DNA from: Prorocentrum cordatum
Lineage: Eukaryota > Sar > Dinophyceae > Prorocentrales > Prorocentraceae
DNA: 64,000 nucleotides
Assembly (NCBI GenBank): GCA_963575745.1
Contig: CAUYUJ010014196.1
Span: 140,001-204,000, forward strand
Direction: 5' to 3'
Shown here: piece by piece, positions 1 to 12,419 of the stretch
Layout: every line of letters begins with the position of its first letter
How positions within the stretch are numbered: the stretch's first letter is position 1
Notes under the pieces: model-generated
What the model saw: only the letters and a program-made list of their open reading frames with translations
What the model was told of the DNA's origin: nothing
Databases searched by the model: none
Translations under genes and position numbers: made by a program

Positions 1-2777
1 CGTCGTCGCGCGCGCCTGCCGAAACCTTGCAAACATTCGGGGTTTCGTGCGGATTTCAAAATCGAGCGCCTCGAACACGCATGGAAACACATGGTTTCGC
101 AACGGCAGTTTCTCGAAAAAACTCGCGCTCGGGCTCTGGCGATTAGCTAAGAGGCCATTTTGTTAGCACTGTGATAACTCACTGCCGAACGGGTCTCCTG
201 CGCGCGCGCCTACGTCGCTCGAGCGCCCGCGCGCGCGCGCCGTCGCGCGAGCCCTGGGCATGCGAATTATTGGGGAAGCCGTCGGTTTTCCATTTCCGTG
301 CGTCAGAATCATTTGGGAGCCCTTGCGCGCGCGTTGGGCAGCGGGGGCGCGATGCGCGCCGGCGATGCCACGCGGGCCACTCTCGCGCGTCGGCCGCGCG
401 CGCGTGTCGCGTTGCCTCCAGGACCTCCATCGCCGACGCGAGGGCGCCGCCGTCGCCGTCGGCGCGATCAGCGTCGGCGCCGTCATTGGCTTTGCCGTCG
501 TCGTCGTCGTCGTCGCCAGCGTCGCCGCCGCCGTCGTCGCGCCCGCCCGCGTCGACGTTCCCGCGATGCCGCGCCAGCCCGAGGTCGCCAGTCAGAGCCG
601 CCGCGGCCGCGTCGGCTGCGCCGAACTATCCGGCCACTGCGCGCGCGAGCACGCGCGGGCTTGCGCGGCCGCAGAGACGCGCCCGCCAACTCCAAGCGCT
701 CATCGCAATCGCCGCCGCGTGGGTTTTGTAAGCCAAGTTGCGCACGGGCGGGCGGGATGAATGCGCGAGCAGTGGAGTGGGCAACTCGCTGCGAACAGGA
801 ATTCCTGTGATTCTGCCATTCCAGGCAGTCCTGCGTCGCCCCCCCCCGTCGCGCTCGCGCGATCTCGGGTTTTCTTGGGACTGCAACGGGCGTTCGTGTT
901 CAACATTTTCATCGCATCCTGCCAGGCGGGCTTCTCGCGCCGCGCGTCGAATTCATTGGGCGCGACCCGCGCCAAAGAATGCCGCGCGAGCCGCTCGCGC
1001 GCGTCGGCCGCGCGCGCATGTCGAACTCTTTAAAATTTCCATCGCCGACGCAAGGACGTCGCCATCGTCGTCGGCGGGCGCGGTCGACGTCGGCGCCGTC
1101 AATGCCAGTGCCGTCGCCATCGCCGCCATCGTCGCTATTCTCGCCTGCCCTCGCGATCGCGCCCACCCCCGTCGGCGTTGCCATGGCGCCGCGCCCGCCC
1201 AGGTCACCGACTCGCGCCGAAGTGCCCGCTGGGAGGCGCCCGGCGGTCAGCGCCGCCGCGGCCGCGTCGGCCGCGCCAAACTAGCTGGCCGCCGGCGCGC
1301 GCGAGCGCGCGATGGGTAAGCGAGGCCGCAGATGCACCGGCCAACGCCGAGCACTCATCGCAATCGCCGCCGCGTGGGCTTTGCAAGCCAAGTGGCAGTT
1401 GGGCGGGCGGGGCCTTATGCAAGGGCATGGGATTCGTGAGATCGGCTGCGAAGATCAATTGCGCCGCGTAGATTCCCTCGCCCCCCCCCCCAGAAAAAAA
1501 ACACAGGGACCTACTCCCCCCCCGACTGAACGGGCCACCTTTCCGCGTTGCAATGCGCCCGCGTTCCCGCCCCGTCGCCCGCGTGAAATCTGCGCCCACG
1601 CCGCCCCGCCCAGGCCGGCGTCGCCCCCCCAATCCATATGCTATCATGCGTGGGCGCTCGGCCATCGCAAATCGTAAATTGTCGCGCGTGCCTCGCAAAC
1701 ACAGGGCGAAGTGCACGCGCGCGCGCCCTCGCGCGCGCGCGCCGACATATTTCGAAAGCCACGCGCTTCGAGCGCCCCGAGCACACGTGCAACCACAGGG
1801 CGTCGCATCGGAGTTTTTAACGCAAAGCCTGCGATCGCGCGCATGCTAATTTTGAAGGAATCATCGTTTCTCAACGTTCTCATCACATGCTACTAAACGG
1901 GCCTCATGCGTGTTCATGTCGAACTCGTCGGACTTCCCTTGCGCGCGTTCTGTCGCCAGCCGAGTGCACGCGCGTGCGTCGTCGCGCGCGCGTGCCCGCC
2001 ATCCTTCGAAAACTTCAGGTTTCGCGCGCATTTCAACAGCGAGCTCCCCCAACACATAGAACGACACATAGTTTCGCAAGGTCGCGCCTCAGATTCCGCT
2101 CTCGCAGCCTTGAGCTGCCTTCGCGAAGCCGAACGTTATCCTACATTTTCATTGCATTCTGCCAAGCGGGCCTCGCGCGCCGCGTGCCGAACGCATTCGG
2201 GCGCCCTTGCGCGCGTGCCCGGGGGGGCATGGGGCGGGGGGAGGGGCGCGATCCGCGTCGCGCAGTGCTACGCGGGCCACCGGCGCGAGTCGGCGGCGCG
2301 CGCGCGTCGAACTCCCTCGAGAATCTCCATCGCCGACGCGAGGACATCGTCATCGTTATCGGCGGGCGTGATCAATATCGGCGCCGTCATTGGCCTTGCC
2401 GTCCTCATCGCCGCCGTCGTCGCCACCGCCAGTGCTCTCATAACCGCGCCCACCGTTGTCGGAGTCGCCGCGGCGCCGCGCCTGGCCAAGTCATCGACTC
2501 GCCCTGGCGCGCCGGCCGGGGCGCGCCCAGCGGCCAGCGCCGCCGCGGCCGCGGCGGTCGCGCCGCGCTAGCTGGCCGCTGCGCGCGCGAGCACGCGCGG
2601 GCTAGCGCGGCCGCAGAGACGCACCGGCCAACGCCAAGCACTCATCGCAATCGTCGTCGCATGGGTTTTGCAAACTAAGCGAGTTGCGGGTCGGTGGGTG
2701 GGGCGTTTGCGAGGGCATGGAATGTTTCAATTCATTTGTAGTAATCGCTTCTTCTTTGTAAAAGAAGAACAGACTCC

Positions 2778-2800
2778 GCCCCCCCCCCCCCCCCCCCCCG
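2778..2800. repeat. Poly-C homopolymer tract
   Basis: An uninterrupted run of about 20 C lies inside family A. Poly-G runs near 3,669-3,680 and 6,341-6,360 occupy comparable places in neighbouring copies, next to the GTTTGCGCGAGCAGTGGA-like or GCGCGTGCG motifs. Confidence 0.85.
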
Positions 2801-5012
2801 GAGTTAACGATCCCCTTTGGGGCATTGAGATTCCATATTTCTTCTGCGCGCTCGCCCGTCCGACTTGCAAATTCATATTCCCCCAGCCGAGCCGATGTCG
2901 ACCCCCCCCCCGCCACCTTTTGCAACGAAATGCGGTGCGCGCGCACTTCTTCATCATAGGAAAGCGAATTTCAATCATCCCTTGCAACAAATATCACAAT
3001 TCATCACGCGCGCGTCCATGTCAAAATCGTGCCAAGCACAGTGCGTTTGCAAGCAGTTCCGCATGACAGCCAGAAGAACCCAAAGGTTTTGCAACCGTTG
3101 TTTTGCACATTTCTTGTCTGCGCGGTCAAACTAAAATCATGCAAAAACCGAAATATTCTTATGAATTCTGACGAATCCAGCGATTTCATGTCGCCGCGCG
3201 GTGCGCCCGCGATACTCCTGTCATGCGCCGAGGGCGCGAATCCCTCGAACAAAATTCCACGCGGGCCACATGCGCGCGCCGCCGCGCGCGCATGATCAGC
3301 CCGGCGGATTTGTTGAACTGCCGCGCGCGCGGATTTCCTTTTCAGCCTTGTCAGCATCACCGCGATCACTTGCCTCATCGACAGATGGGCATCAGCGTCG
3401 TCAACGTGTTTGCATCATTGGCGCCGTTATCGTTCGTGCCGTCGCCCTCTTGAACATCGCCGTCGCTGGTGCCGCCTGCGTCATTGTCGCCGACGTTGCC
3501 GGCGTCATCTTGTCATCGCGCACGTCCGAGCATCGTCGATGTGCTCACCTTCGTCATCGACTCACGGTGACGAGCACCATCAGTGAGGATGTCATCATCG
3601 ATGTCGTCATCGGTGGCGCCGCCGCCCCACGCATCATGAGTTTTGCCAAGTTGCGGGCGGGGTGGGGTGGGGGGGGGGGGGTGCGGGGCGTTTGCGCGAG
3701 CAGTGGAGATGGCGACATCAAGTTCAGCAGAGCGGACTGCATCACATATAGTGCTCCACGTTTGGCCGCGCGTAGTTTGCAAGGCGTATCTTGCGTTGCG
3801 TGGATCGCACGACGTATATTGTCCCTATAGAAAGAAAATCGATTCTGTTCTTCCCTTTTGGAATTATCGGCGCCCTGTGTCGCATTGAAAATTGCATATG
3901 ATTCTGCCCAATCGTCCATCCTGATTCTGAACTCATACCATCCCAGCCAGGCTAATATTGATCCCCCCGTCATCCTCTGCAACAACATGCGCGCGCTCGT
4001 TCATCGCAAACTTAAAATTTTCAAGAACCCCGTGCAAAAAAAGGGACGACGAGCACGCGCGCGCGTCGTCGCGCGCATGCCGAAATTCTTCGAAAACCTC
4101 GAGTTTCGTAAGGATTTCAAAATCGGATGCCCAAAGCTGACGCGGACTTCCCGCGCCAAAAAAACGCGCGGGCGCATTCTTGCGATTTTTGTTTTAAAAC
4201 ATTGGTTTTTCTTCATTCTCAGAACATGTTACCAAACTTGCTTCGCGCGCGTTGGTCGAAATCGCCCAGGTGCCTTTGCTCGCGTGCCGTCGCGAGAACC
4301 CCTTGCAATACATGTGGCGAAGTGCACGCGCGCGCGTCGTCGCGCGCGCGTGCCGGAATCCGTCGCAAACTGCGGTGTCGTAGCAACTTCAAAACCGAAT
4401 GTCAACAGCAACGCGCAATCAAATAACACCGTGCGGGCCACTCGCGCGTCGGCCGCGCGCGCATGTCGAAATCTTCCAACATTTTCATCGCCGACGCGAG
4501 GGCGCCGTCATCGTCGTTTGCGCGAGCAGCATCGGCGCCTGCACTGGCCGCGCCTTCGTCGGTGTTAACATCTTCGCCAACATCGCTACTATCATCATCG
4601 CGTCTACCGTTGTCGACTGTGCCATGATACCACCGCGCCCACCCAAGTCGCCGACTCGCAGTGAAGTGCCCGCTGGGATATGCCAGGCGGTCAGCGCCAC
4701 CGCAGCCGCGCCGGTCGCGCCAACCTAGCTGGCCGCTGCGCGCGCGTGCTAGAGTTGGCGCTGCCGCAGATGTGTACCAGCCAACGCCAAGCATGCATTG
4801 CTATCGCCACCGCGTGGGTTATGCAGACCAAGTTGCGGGTGGTCGGTCGGGTGGGTGGGATGTTTGCAAGAGCATGGGATGTGTCGGGTCGTCTGTTAAA
4901 ATCCATTGCCCCACACAAATTGCACAACGTAGGGTTCCCCACGTCGGTTGCACCAAACTGAACCATATTTATTGGTACAATAGGTTTCGCAGTACACCGA
5001 TCCCTGTATCTG

Positions 5013-5014
5013 AA

Positions 5015-5045
<31 letters not shown>

Positions 5046-5054
5046 ATATATATA
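5013..5054. repeat. (TA)n microsatellite
   Basis: Alternating TA with two G interruptions, between two copies of a short element reading approximately TTGCACCACGTAGATT. Confidence 0.9.
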
Positions 5055-5396
5055 GCCTCACTTTTACTGCACCACGGAAATTACACAATGTAGCTTGAAC
5101 TACGTGTGCTGCGCAGCATAGGTCTTCCTTTCTTTCCAGATGTTTGGATCTCCCCCTTCCACCCCCCCTTCGGATTCAACAGATTTAACAGCTTCCTTTT
5201 CGTTTTGCAGCGTGCTTCTGATTCTGCCCCATTCCCCACCCTAGCAATGAGTTCATCCCCCAATCAGTGTTTGCACTGATTGGTTTCTAGCGGAGATTGA
5301 AGGATTTGGCGAAAGTGCGGGGCCGATTTGGGTGAGCGGCCAGGTTCCCAGGTTGCCAGGTTCTTGGTCAATCGTCTCATCGGTCTCACCCTCGAT

Positions 5397-5625
5397 CTGA
5401 TTGCCCACTTGTCTATCGATCTCACCATCGACCTCACTATCGATCTCACGATCGATTTCGCAATCGATTTCGTTTAGATCGCGAGAGCGATTCGCGAGCG
5501 ATCTCACTATCGATCTCGCTGAATCGACTTCACTATCGGTTTCACGATCGACATTCACACCGTCCTCACCATCGATTCCACGATCGATCTTACAAGCGAT
5601 CTCAATATCCATATCCCCAACTTCC
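5397..5625. repeat. 12-bp satellite (CTCACTATCGAT type), block 1
   Basis: Degenerate 12-bp units alternate CTCACTATCGAT, CTCACGATCGAT and CGCAATCGATTT. The reverse complement of the same unit recurs at 13.80-13.92, 14.17-14.26 and 20.66-20.89 kb. Open frames through it are Ser/Ile/Asp repeats and not protein genes. Confidence 0.85.
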
Positions 5626-7528
5626 AAACCATCGAGTGACATTTTTTCCGGCTGAGTTATCACCCCAGCGAAGACGGTAACGGTTCCTCCCTTCATCCCC
5701 AGCAAAGAATTATGCGATTATGCGTGCGCACTCGTTTACCAGAAATTATATGTCCCCGAAAACTTTTTACAACAGAAATCGGACGAAGTGCGCGCGTTCG
5801 CGTCGTCGCGCGAGCTTGCCAGAATTGTTCAACTACCTCTTCGGTGTCGTACGGATTAAGAAATCGACTGTCCCGAAAACATATAAAATTACTTGTTCTC
5901 GCAATGCAAACTTTCAAATCAAGCTGGCGTCGGACTCTTGCGAATTCTTAAGAAAACCATGCGCTGCAACATGTTCATCAAATGCTACCAAACGGGCCTC
6001 CTCGCGCGCGCGTGCCAGAATAGTTCGAGCGCCATCGTGCGCGTGCTGTCGCCAGATTTCCTTGCAACCGACGGAGCGAAGTGTACGCGCGTGCGTCGCC
6101 GCGCGCGTTTGCCGAAATCTGTCCAAACCGTGGGTTTCGTGAGGGCTTCAAAATCAACAGACCCGAAAACCTGTAACAACACATGGTTTCGTAACATTAG
6201 CTATCCAAAAAGCTTGCGATCGTGCTTCAACGAATGCATGAGAATTCTTAGGTTTTCAAGATTGTATTTTCATAGCGTTCCGCCAAGCGGGCTGCTCGCG
6301 CCGCATGCCGAAATCATTCGAACGCCCTTTCGCGCGTGCGGGGGGGGGCTGGGGGGGGGGCGATCCGTGTCGAATAATACCACGCGGGCCACTCGCGCGT
6401 CGGCCGCGCTCGCAGGTCGAGCTCCCTCCACAACCTTCCTCGCCGACGCGAGGACGCCGGCGTCGTCGTCGGGGCCATCAGTATCGGCGCCGTCATTTGC
6501 CGTGCCGTCGTCGTTGTCATCATCGCCAGCAGCATCGCTACTATTATCATCGCGTCTACCATTGTCGACGTTGCCATGATGCCGCGCCCGCCCGAGTCGC
6601 CGACTCGCGCTGCAAAGCCCGCTGGGGCGCGCCCAACGGTCAGCGACACCGCGGCCGCGTCGGTAGCGGCAAATTATCTGGCCGCCGCGAGCGGGAGCAT
6701 GCGCGGCCGCAGAGAGGCACCAGCCAAGACCAAGCAGTCATCGCAAACGCCGCCGCGCGGGTTTTACAAACCAAGTTCTGGGTGGGTGGGCGGGGTGATT
6801 GCGCGAGCAGTGGAATTGCCAATTCATTGCGAGCATTGGTGAATTGCACCACGTAGATTGCACGCCTTGTATTCTCCTTTCCAACAGAATACTAGGATCT
6901 CCCCCCCTCCCTCCCCCGGATTGAACGATATCCAATCGTATTGCAATTTACAGATGAGTCTTCCCATCGTCCATCCGAATTCGCGCCATCCCCGGCAAGC
7001 CGGAGTCGTCCGCCCCTCATCCTTTGCAAGTTAATCACGCATCAGCAGTTTTCAATAATCCCTTGCAGCGGATAGGACGATGTGCACACGCGCGCGTCGT
7101 CGCGCGCGCACGCCGAAATCTTTCAAACACTATAGTCGTCGTACGGATTTCAAAATCGACTGCCCCGAAAACATATCAACACACATGGTTTCCAAACCAA
7201 TTTGTTTCAAACAAGATTGCGCTCGGGTATTTGCGAGTTCTTAAGAAAGACAGTGTTTCCCCTCATTTTTTCACAACTTGCTACCCAACGGGCCTCTCGC
7301 GCGCGCATGTCAGAATCATCCGAACGCCCTCGCGCGCGTGCTGTCGCAACAATCCCTTGCAACAAATGGGGCGAAGTGCACGCGCGAGCGTCGGCGCGCG
7401 CGCAAGCGGAAATCCTGCAACAGCCTTGAGCTTCGTAATGGTTGCAAAATCGAGTGCCCCGAAAACGTATGATTCGCCCGGCGAGGGACCCAACCATATG
7501 CAGTTGTAAGTAACGCAGTTGTAAGTAT

Positions 7529-10455
7529 CGTATTCGGTGGAGCCCCCTATGGGGCCACGAAGCGTGTGAGGGGCGCAGCGAAATGGGTGGCAGGGGCGCA
7601 TGTGGGCACCGCTGCTGGTGCCATCGGTGGAGCTCCCAATGGGGCCATGAAGCGTGTGAGGAACGTGCTGGAAAGGCTTGCGGGGGCGCTTATGGGCACC
7701 GCCGTTGGGGCTTTGCGTGGAGCTCCCCATGGGGCCGCGAAGCGTGCCACAGTGTGCCGACATGGGTGGCGGAGGCACATGTGGGCACCGCAACTGGGGC
7801 CTTCGGTGGAGTTCCCTCATGTGGCCACGAAGCGTGTGAGGGGTGTGCCGAATTGGGTGTCGGGGCCGCATGTGGGCACCGCCGCGGTGGCTTTCCGCGG
7901 TGGTGCCTATGGAGCCACGATGCGTGTGAGGGGGTGTGCCAACATGGGTTGCGGGAGCGCATGTGGGCGCCGCCACTGGGGCCTTCGGTGGAGCTCCCTG
8001 TGGGGCCACGTAGCGTGTGAGGGGTATGCCGAAACGGGTGGCGGGGAAGCATATGGGCGCCGCCAGTGGGGCCTTCGGTGGAGCTCCCTACGGGGCCACG
8101 AAGCGTGTGAGGGGTATGCCAAAACGGGTGGTGGGGACACATGTGGGCGCCGCCATTGGAGCCTTCGGTGGAGCTCCCTTTGGGGCCACGAAGCGTGTGA
8201 GGGGTATGCCGAAACGGGTGGCGGGGACGCGTGTGGGCGCCGCCATTGTGGCCTTCGGTGGAGCTCCCTATGGGGCCACGAAGCGTGTGAGGGGTATGCC
8301 GACGCGGGTGGCGGGGACGCATGTCGGCGCCGCCATTTGGGCTTTCGGTGGAGCTCCCCATGGGGCCACGAAGCGTGTGAGGGGTATGCCGAAACGGGTG
8401 GCGGGGCCGCATGTGGGCGCCGCCATTGGGGCTTTCGGTGGAGCTCCCTATGGGGCCACGAAACGTGTGAGGGGTATGCCGAAACGGGCGGCGGGGACGC
8501 ATGTGGGCGCCGCCACTGGGGCCTTCGGTGGAGCCCCCTATGAGGCCACGAAGCACGTGAGGGGTATACCGAAACGGGCGGCGGGGACGCATGTGGGCGC
8601 CGCCATTGGGGCCTTCGGTGTGGCTCCCTATGGGGCCACGAACCGTGTGAGGGGTATGCCGAAACGGGTGGCGGGGACGCATGTTGGCGCCGCCATTGGG
8701 GCTTTCGGTGGAGCTCCCTATGGGGCCGCGAAGTGTGTGAGGAGTATGCCGAAACGGGTGGTGGGGACGCATGTGGGCGCCGCCATTGGGGCTTTCGGTG
8801 GAGCTCCCTACGGGGCCACGAAGCGTGTGAGGGGTATGCCGAAACGTGTGGCGGGGACGCGTGTGGGCGCCGCCACTGGGGCCTTCGGTGGAGCTCCTAT
8901 GGGGCCACGAAACGTGTGAGGGGTATGCCGAAACGGGTGGCGGGGACGCATGTGGGCGCCGCCATTGGGGGGTGGAGCTCCCTACGGGCCCCCGAAGCGT
9001 GTGAGGGGCGTGCCGAAATGGGTGGCGGGGACGCGTGTGGGCGCCGCCACTGGGGCCTTCGGTGGAGCTCCCTATGGGGCCGCGAAGTGTGTGAGGGGTA
9101 TGCCGAAACGGGTGGCGGGGACGCATGTGGGCGCCGCCACTGGGGCCTTCGGTGGAGCTCCCTTTGGGGCCACGAAGCGTGTGAGGGGTATGCCGAAACG
9201 TGTGGCGGGGACGCGTGTGGGCGCCGCCACTGGGGCCTTCGGTGGAGCTTCTCTATGGGGCCACGAAGCGTGTGAGGGTGTATGCCGAAACAGTGTGGCG
9301 GGGACGCATGTGGGCGCCGCCACTGTGGGCGCTGGGGCCTTCGGTGGAGCTCCCTATGGGGCCGCGAAGTGTGTGAGGGGTATGCCGAAACGGGTGGCGG
9401 GGACGCATGTGGGCGCCGCCATTGGGGCCTTGGTGGAGCTCCCTATGGGGCCACGAAGCGTGTGAGGGGTATGCCGAAACGGGTGGCGGGGACGCATGTG
9501 GGCGCCTCCACTGGGGCCTTCGGTGGAGCTCCCTATGGGGCCACGAAGCGTGTGAGGGGTATGCCGAAACGGGTGGCGGGGACGCATGTGGGCGCCGCCA
9601 CTGGGGCCTTCGGTGGAGCTCCCTATGGGGCCACGAAGCGTGTAGGGGTATGCCGAAACGGGTGGCGGGGACGCATGTGGGCGCCGCCACTGGGGCCTTC
9701 GGTGGAGCTCCCTATGGGGCCACGAAACGTGTGAGGGGTATGCCGAAACGGGGGCGGGGACGCATGTGGGCGCCGCCACTGGGGCCTTCGGTGGAGCTCC
9801 CTATGGGGCCACGAAGCGTGTGAGGGGTATACCGTAACGGGCGGCGGGGACACATGTGGGCGCCGCCATTGGGGCCTTCGGTGGAGCTCCCTACGGGGCC
9901 ACGAAGCGTGTGAGGGGTATGCCGAAATGGGTGGCGGGGACGCGTGTGGGCGCCGCCACTGGTGCCTTCGGTGGAGCTCCCTATGGGGCCACGAAGCGTG
10001 TGAGGGGTATGCCGAAATGGGTGGCGGGGACGCGTGTGGGCGCCGCCACTGGTGCCTTCGGTGGAGCTCCCTATGGGGCCACGAAGCGTGTGAGGGGTAT
10101 GCCGAAACGGGTGTCGGGGACGCATGTGGGCGCCGCCACTGGGGCCTTCGGTGGAGCTCCCTATGAGGCCACGGAGCGTGTGAGGGGTATGCCGAAACGG
10201 GTGGCGGGGACGCATGTGGGCGCCGCCACTGGGGCCTTCGGTGGAGCTCCCTATGGGGCCCCGAAACGTGAAGGGTGTGACGGTATGGGTGGCGGGAACG
10301 CATGTGGGCGCCGCCATTGGGGCCTTCAGTTGAATTTTCTATGGGGGCCGCTAAGCGTGTGAGGGGCGTGCCGAAATGTTCGGCGTTGACGCGTGTGGGC
10401 ACAGCCGCTGGTGCCATCGGTGGAGCTCCCTTCGGGGCCACGAAAAGTGTGAGGG
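7529..10455. repeat. 90-bp GC-rich minisatellite, about 32 units
   Basis: The unit begins GGGGCCACGAAGCGTGTGAG, continues through GGTATGCCGAAACGGGTGGC and ends near GGTGGAGCTCCCTAT. The period is exactly 90 bp over most of the block. Units at both edges (7,529-7,960 and 10,260-10,455) are more diverged than those in the centre, as expected when unequal exchange homogenises an array. Because 90 is divisible by 3, three frames stay open over long stretches and give 30-residue repeats on both strands. Single-base indels (near 8,890, 9,246, 9,275, 9,640 and 9,750) and mostly transition differences that do not favour one frame argue against coding. Confidence 0.93.
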
Positions 10456-11659
10456 GCGGTCGAAGACAAGGGGAACTACAGACAATGGGTGTGAGTAAAT
10501 CTTCCGCGGCGCACCGAGGCCACTAGAGGCGTCCACCCCCGCGGAAAGGAGCGGCAGAGGCATCTGAGCGGGCGGGCGCCCCGAAATGGGCCCGAGCCCA
10601 ATTGCAACAAAAACAAATCTAATTCAAGCATGGACAGTGGACCGGCCCAGGAGGAGGAGGAGGAGGAGGAGGAGGAGGAGGAGGAGGAGCCGAGAGAGGG
10701 AGGGAAACTATCCACACGCGCTCAGGAAGCCTTCAGAACGTCGAGTACACGAGAATCACGACCAGCCCCTCAGTGAAGGTATAGGTAGGCGCATGCCCCA
10801 TCGTTCGTGCTGGCGTCATTGCTAGCCGCGGCGCTGCTGAAGGCGCTGGCGGTTGTTCTGGCGAGTGCGTAGGCGTAGCTGCTGGCGTCAGTGCCGGCGT
10901 CGGGGTAGTGTAAGCGCCGGCGTTGGTGCTGGCGTAGGTGTCAGCTGTCAGCGCCGATGCTGATCTCGGTGGCGTCGTGGGCGTCGATGTTGGCGCAGGC
11001 GCCAGCGATGACGGTGCTGGTGACGACGGTGGCGTAGGCTCTGGCGTTAGTGCTGGCTCCAGGTTGATGGCTCAAGCGTGTTGGCTCCGTTTGTGCGGGC
11101 TTGGTCCCGTTTGCGCGGCCTTGCATGGTCTGCGCACCATGGCCGCAGCAAGTACGGGAGGAGGCAGCAGTAATTTGAAGCCGTCGTTGGTGTTGTCGCC
11201 GGCGCTGGCGTCGATAATGGCGCAGGCGCTGGCGTTGGTGCAGGCTTAGGCCTGGGCGATGGTGCTGGCGTTGACGCATGCGCTTGTGGAGAGGTCCGAG
11301 TGAGCCCCGAGCATGTTCTCACAAGCGCTGGGCAGTACTGCCATTGTCAGTTCTGCCCGAGCAGTACTGACAATGTTGTCTTCGACTGCCATTGTCGGTA
11401 CTGCTTGAGTTTGGTAGCCCGCCAGTGGAGCCAATGGCTGTGACCTGGCGTCCTTTCCGTTTTCTTTTCCTGTCTCTTCTCCTCCTTCTCCCCCGTCCCG
11501 CGCTTTGTGCGACACGCCGGCGTCCACCCAGCAACGATGCTGCCAGGTGTTGATTGCTTCGGCTGGTTGCCCATTCGCTATCTTCGTTTCTCCTGCTCAC
11601 CGTCCGTGGCCCAGGGAACCCGCGAGTCACCAGAGAACTCCTAAGGGCCAAAAAAAACG
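10456..11659. other. 1.2-kb interruption between the two 90-bp arrays
   Basis: It holds a (GGA)n tract at 10,651-10,689, then at about 10,800-11,280 a degenerate GGCGYTGGTGCTGGCGT-type short repeat, then about 380 bp with no recognised content. No reverse transcriptase, transposase or terminal inverted repeat was seen at the junctions, so it may be an insertion or an older spacer. Confidence 0.6.
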
Positions 11660-12048
11660 AAACATGTGAGGAGCGTGCCGAAATGTGCGGCGGTGACGCG
11701 TGTGGGCACCGCCACCTGGGGCCTTCGGTGGAGCTCCCTATGGGGCCACGAAAGGTGTGAGGGGTGTGCCAAAATTGGTGGCGGGGACGCATGCGGGCTC
11801 CGCCGCTGTGGCTTTCCGTGGGGCTCCCCATGGCGCCACGAAACGTGTGAGGGGTGTGCCGAAATCGGTGGCGGGGGCGCATGTGGGCACCGCCGCTGGG
11901 GTCTTCGGTGGAGCTCCCTATGGGGCCACGAAACGTGTGAGGGGTGCGCCGGAATTGGTGACGGGGGCGCATGCGGGCACCGCCACTGGGGCTTTCGGTG
12001 GAGCTCATTATTGGGCCACGAAGCGTGTGAGGGGTGTGCCGAAATTTG

Positions 12049-12049
<1 letters not shown>
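11660..12049. repeat. 90-bp minisatellite, second block, about 4 units
   Basis: Same unit and same 90-bp period as the larger block. The first unit reads GTGCCGAAATGTGCGGCG, followed by a TGACGCGTGTGGGCAC stretch. This closely matches the last unit of block 1 at about 10,368-10,402 and not the central consensus, which suggests one array later interrupted. It ends abruptly in (GAT)n. Confidence 0.9.
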
Positions 12050-12119
<70 letters not shown>

Positions 12120-12360
12120 GTGATGATGAGGAGGAGGAGGAGGAGGAGGAGGAGGAGGAGGAGGAGGGTGATGATGCTGATGGTGATGATGATGCTGCTG
12201 ATGATGATGCTGATGGTGCTGATGATGCTGATGATCATGGTTGTGATGATGATGATGATGATGATGATGACGATGATGATGATGATGATGATGATGACGG
12301 TGGTGGGAGGAGGGAGGAGGAGGAGGGAGGAGGAGGGAGGAGGAGGAGGAGGAGGCGAGG
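12050..12360. repeat. (GAT)n and (GAG)n compound trinucleotide tract
   Basis: Pure (GAT)n at 12,050-12,120, (GAG)n at about 12,127-12,164, mixed GAT/GCT to about 12,300, then GGA/GGG-rich to 12,360. It starts exactly where the 90-bp array stops. Poly-Asp, poly-Met and poly-His open frames here are shadows. Confidence 0.9.
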
Positions 12361-12419
12361 AGGAGAACGAATGAAGGAGGAAGGGAGGAAGGAAGGAACG
12401 CGGGGCGCTGTCTTTTCAA

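Larger units (their letters stand above)
1..7490. repeat. Diverged GC-rich repeat family A, six copies
   Basis: A long unit rich in CGCGCG runs recurs with variable spacing. A core close to ATCGGCGCCGTCATTGGC is visible near 468, 1088, 2371, 3414, 4526 and 6477, and again near 12,743. A second marker, ATCGCAATCGCCGCCG followed by GTGGGTTTTGCAA, lies near 702, 1357, 2643, 4799 (variant) and 6738 (variant), and at 12,983. A third, around AACGGGCCTC, precedes CG-rich stretches near 188, 1889, 2168, 5991 and 7288. Spacing between cores is about 0.6 to 2 kb, so this is an eroded tandem or nested array. Open frames across it are Arg/Ala/Ser-rich in all six frames, as expected of CG-rich non-coding DNA. 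I see no gene here. Confidence 0.75.

Noticed and set aside
7690-9126. A 478-codon minus-strand ORF and overlapping 300- and 325-codon plus-strand ORFs
   Set aside because: They are the 90-bp minisatellite read in its stop-free frames. Frames shift at one-base indels and no frame shows consistent synonymous bias.
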